From: a virus
Virus record (IMG/VR): IMGVR_UViG_3300030104_005757
Coordinates: 1 to 20,730 of that record
DNA length: 20,730 bases
Direction: 5' to 3' (one strand)
The position numbers were made by a program, and so were the translations under genes. The notes below the pieces were generated by a model. It searched no databases. It was given only the letters and a program-made list of their open reading frames with translations, and was not told the DNA's origin. Positions 14,901-20,730 of the stretch are shown here, one piece after another (the first letter of the stretch is position 1; every line of letters begins with the position of its first letter).

Positions 14901-15718
14901 AAAAAGAACACGATAAACAAGAAGAGGATGATGAGAAACAAAAACAAGATGATAAATTAAAAAAAGAGAAAGAAGCTGCTGATCACAGAAAACAAATAGC
15001 TAGTATGTTAACTGATTTTCTTATAAAGCAAAGTAATGAAAGAATAGCTTTAATAGATAAAGAAATAGCTGCAGCTAATAAACAAGCTGATCATCTTAGA
15101 ACATTGGCTCAAAATGGTAACATAGAGGCTAAAGAAAGTTTAGCAGAACAAAATAGACTAATTGCTGAGGCAAATATAAGAAAAGAGCAAGAGTTAAAAA
15201 GACAGCAAAGAATAAAACTAGCTGAGAGTGTTTACTCTACATACAATCAAAAAGTTGGTGAAGGTGTTAAGAATCCATTAGCTGATACTATTAGAGATAC
15301 TACTATGTTACAAGCCTTTATAAATAGTTTACCTACTTTTGCTGATGGTATTGAAGATACAGGTAATAATGGTAGAGGTTTAGATGGTAAAGGTGGTTTC
15401 TTATCTATATTACACCCTAATGAGAGAGTAGTACCTAAAGAAGAGAATAAGTTAATAGGTGATCTATCTAATAAAGATTTAGCTAGAGTAGTAAATGAAT
15501 ATAACACAGGTAAATTAATTGGTGAAGGTGCTACACAATTAGGAGTAGGATTTCAATCACAATTAATAGTTAAACATCTTATAAAAGTACAAAATGCTAT
15601 AGAAAATAGACCTGAAACAAATATAGAACTAGAAAAAATAGTAGATGGTGCTTTAACTATAGCAAAACAAACTAAAAAAGGTAATAGTATTACTTATAAT
15701 AGATATAAAATAAGATGA
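11888..15718 (+). CDS. Tail tape measure protein
   Basis: A 1276-residue protein, the largest gene here. Residues 60-200 are coiled coil, very rich in Lys, Glu and Arg. Residues 250-465 are the TP901-type tape-measure core (SIADLTAVSGKSKEDLVDLT, GGTSKFTASEITNMQIELAK, SALRGFGMEA, LEL TDQRSVTAFQTF). Residues about 533-620 are hydrophobic (AFVGYKIAVAAATLITKAY; VPWMLIIGFAFELAQ), the part thought to cross the host membrane. Long coiled coils follow at about 625-720 and 860-1100. The end has GGFLSILHPNERVV near 1170-1183, typical of tape-measure C-termini. At about 0.15 nm per residue the tail would be near 190 nm. It ends in ATGA with the next gene. Confidence 0.92.
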   Translation: MANKIKRSEIAEEDLFKSIRDSAKKTIQTLDNMNKSLKKTASTIKSDLKGTTFGNSEQINKVNSALKEANKIKNESVKISKAKQQAEQNLAKSESELLRIERERIKNEREQLKTSIMLKKEKERELKVKERLVKANKRENSEYGKLVKNTRILKNQSKELAAQLLKLEQNGKKNSAEWIKLSRSYKEATNAARQGDQALKKIDSTVGDNFRNVGNYSGALNTLKSGFMQLIGVAGGIQVLRNAFGTVMDLDQSIADLTAVSGKSKEDLVDLTNQAKELGGTSKFTASEITNMQIELAKLGFSSDQILQSTKGVSTFAAATGAEIPEAAALAGSALRGFGMEAIEMERVVSVLGVATTKSGLDFSKLQTSLSKVAPVAASVGFSIEDTTALLGQLANSGFDASMMGTSLKNILLKLADSNGDLAKKIGKPVSSAEDLVDALNDLNNEGVNLAEVLELTDQRSVTAFQTFLKGKDKLITLRDSITDVNDELQDMADKKLDSVRGQLTLLGSAWDNYIQGLNESIFASEGVKEFLTWLTDNLPSILNFVFKLGRAFVGYKIAVAAATLITKAYNLGLKGSITSLVGMARGTNAAAGATTRLGRAMKAVPWMLIIGFAFELAQRLFDAGDAADRLAEKQRKLKEQQREFNAQQQLKNQNLKNKLQKEEIEIEKQLASGTITTEQALKKKDAAVKELIKSLKKEMSSEKDLKKLQDQKNAELSKINYVRRPDPNQGGVDKFFFGTDYITEDANDRAAQRNADNINQVIVKSKEVNKVNAETIKQLESITDQYDIQLRGIERRKNEEKKTGRNTKHTFRSTKKVTTELRTQVNLYRDINKIIREQANILNTIAQVEQDQKVSLIDENIENEFNIQMDNAKELGQFKLDNLRKLVEERRKLEIEGVERDSRKERIRIKTDFNQKYQDLRDNLKRERDELLKQEGVGKKERIKINDDYRTKMKLLGEKMKVDKEMTDDKLVLLEKQKVQKINEINKTANGELKNMDEELTDSKKEHDKQEEDDEKQKQDDKLKKEKEAADHRKQIASMLTDFLIKQSNERIALIDKEIAAANKQADHLRTLAQNGNIEAKESLAEQNRLIAEANIRKEQELKRQQRIKLAESVYSTYNQKVGEGVKNPLADTIRDTTMLQAFINSLPTFADGIEDTGNNGRGLDGKGGFLSILHPNERVVPKEENKLIGDLSNKDLARVVNEYNTGKLIGEGATQLGVGFQSQLIVKHLIKVQNAIENRPETNIELEKIVDGALTIAKQTKKGNSITYNRYKIR

Positions 15719-17439
15719 AACACTTACTAAATGGAGTAGAAATTGCACCTAGAAATATAAATGATATAGGAGTAGTATCTAATTTTGGTGATTTACCTAA
15801 TGAATTAGAGTTAAATGTAGATAAATTAGTACTACCAAGAGAGGCTTATAACATTATAGAAAATCACGTTAATACTCTAGGAGTTTTTGAAGGTATTCCT
15901 TATGAGATTATTATGAATAGTGGTATAAATTTACAATATTATGTAGATTTAACAGAAGAAACTTTATATAGACAGCACGAAATTGAAGTAAAAATTAAGA
16001 GAAGAAATGCAAAGGATAGTTTTTTTGATAGAGCTGATGGATCTAGTTTTGAGTGGCTTAATAAAAGTGGTGCTAACTTTAATCTAAGATCTATTCCTTA
16101 TGTAATTATACAAGATAATCAAGAAGAGTTATTTTTTAATCTAGCTATATCTACTTTTATACTTACTAAGGAGTTAATATATGCAGCTGATCAAGTAGTA
16201 CAAGCTATAACCGAGATAATAAGTGCTACTGTGCCTGATGTTGGTATAACAGGCCCAACTGTACAAACTGGTGATATAATTAATATGTCTTTAAAGATAG
16301 CAGCTAGAATAATTTATTTTATTGCTGTAGTTATAGCAGTTATTAAACTAGGACAAGATTTATTAGGTTTATTATTTCCTAAAGTAAGATACTTAAAAGG
16401 ATGCACTGTGAAAGAACTAATAGAAAAAAGTTGTAGTTTTCTTGGTTATAATGTTCAATCTCAATTATTAAATGATATTGAGAATTATACTATTTTGCCT
16501 GTGCCATTAATGGCTAATAAAAATCAAAAATGGTATGAGAGTTTAGTAGATGATCTTAATAGTGATTTTAATAAAGGATATCCAACTGCTCAAGATACTG
16601 TAGCTACTTTAGGATCACTTATAAGATCTATAGAAATTATGTTTAATGCAAAAACTAGAGTTTATGATGGTGTAGTTTATATAGAGAGACGTGATTTTTG
16701 GCAAAATTTATCACAAAATATTATAAATCCAGCTCTTAATATTCAAAGTGATAGAGATGAGGTTTATAAATATAATACAGAAGATATTTGGAAGAGGTAC
16801 TACATACACTATCAAGTAGATTTTAGTGATACTCATACTACTGATGATTTTGATAGTACAGATGCTGAGTTTAGTTGTGAGCCAGTAAATGTAGTAAATC
16901 AAGATTTAGTAAGTATAAAAGGATTAAATGATGTTAATATTAATTTCGCATTAGGTAAAAGAAAAGATAAACTAAATTTTTTAGAACAAGCTGGGGCAGA
17001 TGTTCTATCCAATATAGATTTAGTAGTTAGTGTTTTTGGTGGTAACTCTAGTGTATCTTCTTTAATTACTAATAGAATAGGTGTGCTACAAATATCTCAG
17101 CAATTTTTTAGTGTTACTAAGATGCTTTATACTTTTGATGATGGTAAACAACCACAAAACTATAAAGATTACATTAGAGCCTCTTATTTGTGGGACAAAT
17201 ATCACTATATAAATCAAATATTTTTAAATAATTATAGAATAAAAGAAAATGCTAGAGTAAGATTAACTGATCAAGATTTTGTAAATTTACTAACTAATAA
17301 TTATGCTCAAGTTGGTAATCAAATAGTAGAGATACTAAAAATAGAATATATTGATAGTAAAAGCTATTCATTAATATCTTATAGATATTTTGATAATTAT
17401 GCTCAAGGTAAGGTAAATACATTAATAATTAATAGTTAA
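15715..17439 (+). CDS. Tail-tip/baseplate hub-like structural protein
   Basis: A 574-residue protein. The first 140 residues are beta-rich (GVEIAPRNINDIG; YEIIMNSGINLQYYVDLT). Residues about 146-221 are hydrophobic, with a strong membrane-like helix AARIIYFIAVVIAVIKLGQD (about 196-215). Then come KGCTVKELIEKSCSFLGY, and a long region with aromatic, Asn-rich beta segments (RVYDGVVYIERRDFW; LRQ-free VRLTDQDFVNLL). The gene lies directly after the tape measure (ATGA overlap) and before the fibre, the place of distal-tail and hub proteins. Proteins of this layout, with a helix in the middle, occur in Bacteroidota siphophages. A role in the tail tip and perhaps membrane insertion during DNA entry is inferred. 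Confidence 0.5.
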   Translation: MKHLLNGVEIAPRNINDIGVVSNFGDLPNELELNVDKLVLPREAYNIIENHVNTLGVFEGIPYEIIMNSGINLQYYVDLTEETLYRQHEIEVKIKRRNAKDSFFDRADGSSFEWLNKSGANFNLRSIPYVIIQDNQEELFFNLAISTFILTKELIYAADQVVQAITEIISATVPDVGITGPTVQTGDIINMSLKIAARIIYFIAVVIAVIKLGQDLLGLLFPKVRYLKGCTVKELIEKSCSFLGYNVQSQLLNDIENYTILPVPLMANKNQKWYESLVDDLNSDFNKGYPTAQDTVATLGSLIRSIEIMFNAKTRVYDGVVYIERRDFWQNLSQNIINPALNIQSDRDEVYKYNTEDIWKRYYIHYQVDFSDTHTTDDFDSTDAEFSCEPVNVVNQDLVSIKGLNDVNINFALGKRKDKLNFLEQAGADVLSNIDLVVSVFGGNSSVSSLITNRIGVLQISQQFFSVTKMLYTFDDGKQPQNYKDYIRASYLWDKYHYINQIFLNNYRIKENARVRLTDQDFVNLLTNNYAQVGNQIVEILKIEYIDSKSYSLISYRYFDNYAQGKVNTLIINS

Positions 17440-17441
17440 AA

Positions 17442-17666
17442 ATGGATAATAATTTTAAAGATTTAGTAGGATCAATACAAAAAAACATAGATCTAATATT
17501 AAAAAAAAATAATGAATTAATGAGTAAGTTACCTATAGAAGATCAATCTAAAGTAACTCATATATCTAAAGATATAAATACAGCTATACAAGCTGCTAGA
17601 GATGGAGATGTAGAAAAAATAACTAAATTAAGTTCAAAGTATGCCAGTTACAATAATATCAAGTAG
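17442..17666 (+). CDS. Small helical tail-module protein of unknown function
   Basis: A 74-residue, wholly helical-looking protein. LVGSIQKNIDLILKKNNELM (about 8-27) is a heptad-like stretch, followed by KLPIEDQSKVTHISKDINTA and a C-terminal helix. It starts 2 bp after the hub-like gene and its last 26 bp overlap the fibre gene, so it is cotranslated with the tail tip. A small coiled-coil protein here could be a fibre chaperone or a tail-tip component; no family was recognised. Confidence 0.55.
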   Translation: MDNNFKDLVGSIQKNIDLILKKNNELMSKLPIEDQSKVTHISKDINTAIQAARDGDVEKITKLSSKYASYNNIK

Positions 17667-20544
17667 TTATCAAGATAATTTTGGTAGTCCTGCTATTACT
17701 CAATATAGAAGTAATGTAGGTGATTTAACTACACTAACTCAAGTAATACATAGTAATATTAGAAAATCTAGTACTAGTTCTCCTTTATTATTAGATGTTT
17801 CAAATAATCAAATTTATAGTACTAGTGGTAGTTGGCTAGAAGAGGGTTTTATAGTTGGTGATACTATAGATGTTACTATATATGATGCTAGTGGTAGTGT
17901 AGTTAATTCTTACTCTACTAGTGTGCTTTATGTAGATCAAAGTATATTAGAACTAGCTACAGTTACTCACTTCTATGATAGTTCTAGTGGTGAAACTATG
18001 TTAATAGAAGTTAGTGGTAGAAATAGAGGAGATCTTATAGTATCTTTTAATCAAGTTCAAAACTCTAATAATGGAACTACTTACTCTTTAATAGATGGTG
18101 AGGCTACTAGAATTACATTTCCTAATTTACATTCTTTATTAGTAGGAAGTTTACAAAACGGTAATCTAGTAGGTAATCAAAGTGGTCAATTTTTAAATAG
18201 AGTAACTATTGAAAGAGATAGTGATGTAGGTAATACTAGAGTATATACTTTGGTGTTTAACTTTTTAAATAGTGGTATATATGATCAAACGTGGTTTAGT
18301 TCATCAGATTGCTTAAAAAACTATATTAATTATGAGTGGGACACTAGTGATAGTAATCCTCAATATACTACTAATGTAGTTTGTAATGAGAAAGGTAACA
18401 CAGGTTTTTTAAATGAGGCTTATAATGTAGGAGTAGTAGATACTGTTTTAGTTTCTACAAATTTTACTCAATTAGATTACTCTACTACTACTAGTAATTT
18501 ACAGGTAGTAATTGATGGTGTTACTAGTGATATTTCTATGGGTGCTTGTTATACTAGTGTAGATGATACTTATTATAAGAATAAAGTAGAGTCTGCTAGT
18601 GTTATGAGTATGATCACTTATACTCAATTAGCTAGTGGTACTTTATCTAGTATGGCTAATACTAGTGGTGCTAGTTATAATATAATAGTTAATAGTGTTA
18701 ATACTGTAGGATCACAAACCACTATAAATTTTGATTTTCAACCTAATGCAGCATTTTCTACTTTTATGGATAATAGATCTTTAGGTGATAGAAAATTTTA
18801 TATTTGGGTAAAGGGTGGATCTAGAAATATAATAGTATTAGCTGAGCAATTATATAAGGCTGAAATTACTGGACAAGTAATACCATTAGCTTTAGATGAG
18901 TTTAAAGATCATAATGATAATGTAGTTATAGGTGATGCTGATACTCCTGCTAGATTTGATACAGAAGATGATGTAAGTTATACAGCTAGATTTTTACTTA
19001 CTAAAAAACAATTATACTCTACTTTTAAAGTAAGAGTAATGGCTTATAATAATGTTACTAGTGAAGAGTTTAATCTTCAAGAGAGTTTATTTAGTTTTGC
19101 CTCTATACCTTATGATAGTGTTAATGGTATTTATTCTATAGATGAATCTCAAACAATAGTAACTACTCTACCTACTACAAGTAATAAAAGAGTAGCTACT
19201 TTTAAAAGAATACAAGGTATGGACACTGTTTTGAGTTATGGTGTAGAGATTTATTATCCTTTTTTATGTAGATGGGAATATTGGTTAAACTTATTGATCT
19301 CTACTTTTACTAGTTCTTTCTATCCTAATCAGAATAAAAATTGGCAACAATACTCAGCTGCCACTAATTGGGCTGTAAAAATTAGATTAGAGTTAGTGGA
19401 TTATCCTTTTGGTACTATGGACTTTTATGATAGACCATTTACTATAACAGACTATGATTATGATGCTAATGTAGATAGTGGTATAGCTTTATATAGAGAT
19501 TCTACTAGTAGCTATGTTAGTATTATACCTCAAGGTGAGATAATGACTATTTATAGTGTGCATAAGAATTTGAGTGGTAATTGGGCTGATGTTTGGGGTG
19601 CTATAACTGTTGAGCCTTTTGAATCTGCACCTAGATCAATCTCTTCTAGTGTAATAGATTATGATAATAATTTAAGTAATCCTTTAACACCTGTTTCAGG
19701 CACAAAAATAGCTATAGATTTATCTCAACCTGATTGGGCTGTATTAAGTTGTAAATTTGATACTAATAAACTAGATGTAAGTAATGGAGTTAAAATAACT
19801 TCTAAAATTAAAGGTGATACAGTTGCGGCTTGGTCTAATGCTTATTCTGTTTCTTTTGATGGAATTAGTCAGTATGTAGAGAGTGCATCTACTTTTCACG
19901 TTTTGAATAGTGGTATGACAGCTACTTGGAGCATTTGGATTAAAGCTACAGATCAACTATCTCATAGATTTATTTATATGAATCCAAGTAATGTAGGGTT
20001 ACAAGATAGTCAATTTATGTTATGGCTAAGACCTGCTGGATCTTATGCTTATAGTCTTGATTTTAGTATGGATAATGCCTCTTATTTTTGTAGAGCAAAT
20101 GCTGGAGTAATTACTAATGGTCAATGGCATAATGTAGTAGTAGTAGTAGATTTAAATCAAACTTGGAAAGCTAAAATTTATGTAGATGGTGTAGATGAAA
20201 CGTGGGGACAAAATATGGGTACATCACCAACAAGTATACCTTTAGGAAGTGGTAAGTTAGCATTAGGTAAAAATCAACAAGGCTATTTAAATACTTGGGA
20301 AGGTAATTTAGATGAATTTGCAATTTTTAACACAGCATTCTCTTCTAGTGATGTAAGTAATATTCTTTGGAATAGTGGCAATCCTCAAGATCTATCTAGT
20401 AGTTCTCCAGTTCTCTATTGGCGTTGTGGAGATAATGATGGTGGTAGTGGTACTACTATAACTGATCAAGGTAGTGGTAGTGGTGGTATGGGTAATAATG
20501 GTACACTAATTAATAGTGGATCTTTTCAAACTGATGTACCTTAA
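17641..20544 (+). CDS. Large tail-tip/fibre protein with C-terminal LamG-type lectin domain
   Basis: A 967-residue protein very rich in Ser, Thr, Asn and Gly, with many beta-strand-like repeats of hydrophobic-polar sequence over the first 700 residues. Residues about 735-930 match a concanavalin/LamG_3 domain: VSFDGISQYVES, MTATWSIWIKA, NGQWHNVVVVVDL, AKIYVDGV, LGKNQQGYL, GNLDEFAIFNTAFSS and VLYWRCGDNDG. Such domains bind sugars, so this is the likely receptor-binding protein that recognises surface glycans of the host. A Gly/Ser-rich tail follows the lectin. It begins 26 bp inside the preceding gene (ATG 17641, MPVTIISSSYQ). The LamG call is firm; fibre versus baseplate location is inferred. 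Confidence 0.75.
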   Translation: MPVTIISSSYQDNFGSPAITQYRSNVGDLTTLTQVIHSNIRKSSTSSPLLLDVSNNQIYSTSGSWLEEGFIVGDTIDVTIYDASGSVVNSYSTSVLYVDQSILELATVTHFYDSSSGETMLIEVSGRNRGDLIVSFNQVQNSNNGTTYSLIDGEATRITFPNLHSLLVGSLQNGNLVGNQSGQFLNRVTIERDSDVGNTRVYTLVFNFLNSGIYDQTWFSSSDCLKNYINYEWDTSDSNPQYTTNVVCNEKGNTGFLNEAYNVGVVDTVLVSTNFTQLDYSTTTSNLQVVIDGVTSDISMGACYTSVDDTYYKNKVESASVMSMITYTQLASGTLSSMANTSGASYNIIVNSVNTVGSQTTINFDFQPNAAFSTFMDNRSLGDRKFYIWVKGGSRNIIVLAEQLYKAEITGQVIPLALDEFKDHNDNVVIGDADTPARFDTEDDVSYTARFLLTKKQLYSTFKVRVMAYNNVTSEEFNLQESLFSFASIPYDSVNGIYSIDESQTIVTTLPTTSNKRVATFKRIQGMDTVLSYGVEIYYPFLCRWEYWLNLLISTFTSSFYPNQNKNWQQYSAATNWAVKIRLELVDYPFGTMDFYDRPFTITDYDYDANVDSGIALYRDSTSSYVSIIPQGEIMTIYSVHKNLSGNWADVWGAITVEPFESAPRSISSSVIDYDNNLSNPLTPVSGTKIAIDLSQPDWAVLSCKFDTNKLDVSNGVKITSKIKGDTVAAWSNAYSVSFDGISQYVESASTFHVLNSGMTATWSIWIKATDQLSHRFIYMNPSNVGLQDSQFMLWLRPAGSYAYSLDFSMDNASYFCRANAGVITNGQWHNVVVVVDLNQTWKAKIYVDGVDETWGQNMGTSPTSIPLGSGKLALGKNQQGYLNTWEGNLDEFAIFNTAFSSSDVSNILWNSGNPQDLSSSSPVLYWRCGDNDGGSGTTITDQGSGSGGMGNNGTLINSGSFQTDVP

Positions 20545-20557
20545 AAATTAAAAAAAA

Positions 20558-20730
20558 ATGTTAAGAGAATTTAAAGAAGATACTTATATAATAATTCACA
20601 AAAGTGATTTAAGTAGTGTAGATTTTGATCAAATAAAACAAAATAGTGTATATACTTGTAGATACTCTTTAGATGATACTAAAGTTATTTTATCATATCA
20701 AGATACTCCTAACTTTATTTCAATAGGTAG
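20558..20730 (+). CDS. Hypothetical protein, 3' end outside window
   Basis: The open frame starts at ATG 20558, 13 bp after the fibre stop, behind the A-rich leader typical of this genome, and runs off the right edge after 57 codons. The visible part begins MLREFKEDTYIIIHKSD and continues SVYTCRYSLDDTKVILSYQ and PNFISIG. It looks like a small beta-rich protein. No family can be named from this fragment; its place after the fibre suggests another tail-tip or fibre-associated gene. Confidence 0.5.
   Translation, partial: MLREFKEDTYIIIHKSDLSSVDFDQIKQNSVYTCRYSLDDTKVILSYQDTPNFISIG

Overview
The window is one continuous piece of an AT-rich (roughly 28-30% GC, estimated by eye) tailed double-stranded DNA phage or prophage genome. 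The order terminase, portal, HK97-type protease, capsid, connectors, tail tube, tape measure, tail tip is typical of a long-tailed siphovirus. The host is probably a member of Bacteroidota, most likely a flavobacterium. Reasons: starts are preceded by A-rich leaders instead of Shine-Dalgarno sites; several intergenic gaps carry the Bacteroidota -7 promoter element TAnnTTTG; and a DUF3127-like gene sits in the recombination module. Both edges cut through genes. No tRNA, integrase, CRISPR array, insertion sequence or obvious lysis cassette was seen.

Region 1 (1-2008) is the end of an early/recombination module: the 3' part of an ERF-type annealing protein, a YqaJ/PD-(D/E)xK exonuclease, an ssDNA-binding-like protein with an acidic DDLPF tip, a small HTH protein and a small two-helix membrane protein. 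Region 2 (2044-3766) holds the packaging genes terS and terL. Region 3 (3767-6098) breaks the usual order. A gene of unknown function with its own promoter and terminator (3836-4457) and a second small unknown gene come first. A non-coding gap with two sets of direct repeats follows, then the portal gene on the opposite strand. Divergent TAnnTTTG elements at 6063-6080 appear to drive portal leftward and the capsid operon rightward.

Region 4 (6099-10950) is the head and tail-tube operon: protease with an extra C-terminal domain, capsid, small protein, gp6-like connector, a completion protein, probable tail tube and a small protein. It ends at a strong hairpin terminator (10973-11005). Region 5 (11034-20730) is the tail operon: a possible completion protein, a probable tail-assembly chaperone, a 1276-residue tape measure (suggesting a tail near 190 nm), a tail-tip/hub protein, a small helical protein, a large fibre-like protein with a LamG-type lectin domain, and the start of another gene. 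Genes in regions 4 and 5 are mostly joined by TAATG, ATGA or short overlaps, so each operon is probably translationally coupled.

Two genome-wide patterns stand out. CpG is about eight- to tenfold rarer than expected although GpC is not. The palindromes GATC and CTAG are each about threefold more frequent than composition predicts. The most unusual local structures are the inverted portal gene, the moron-like cassette beside it, and a decamer array phased at exactly 10 bp between the convergent genes.
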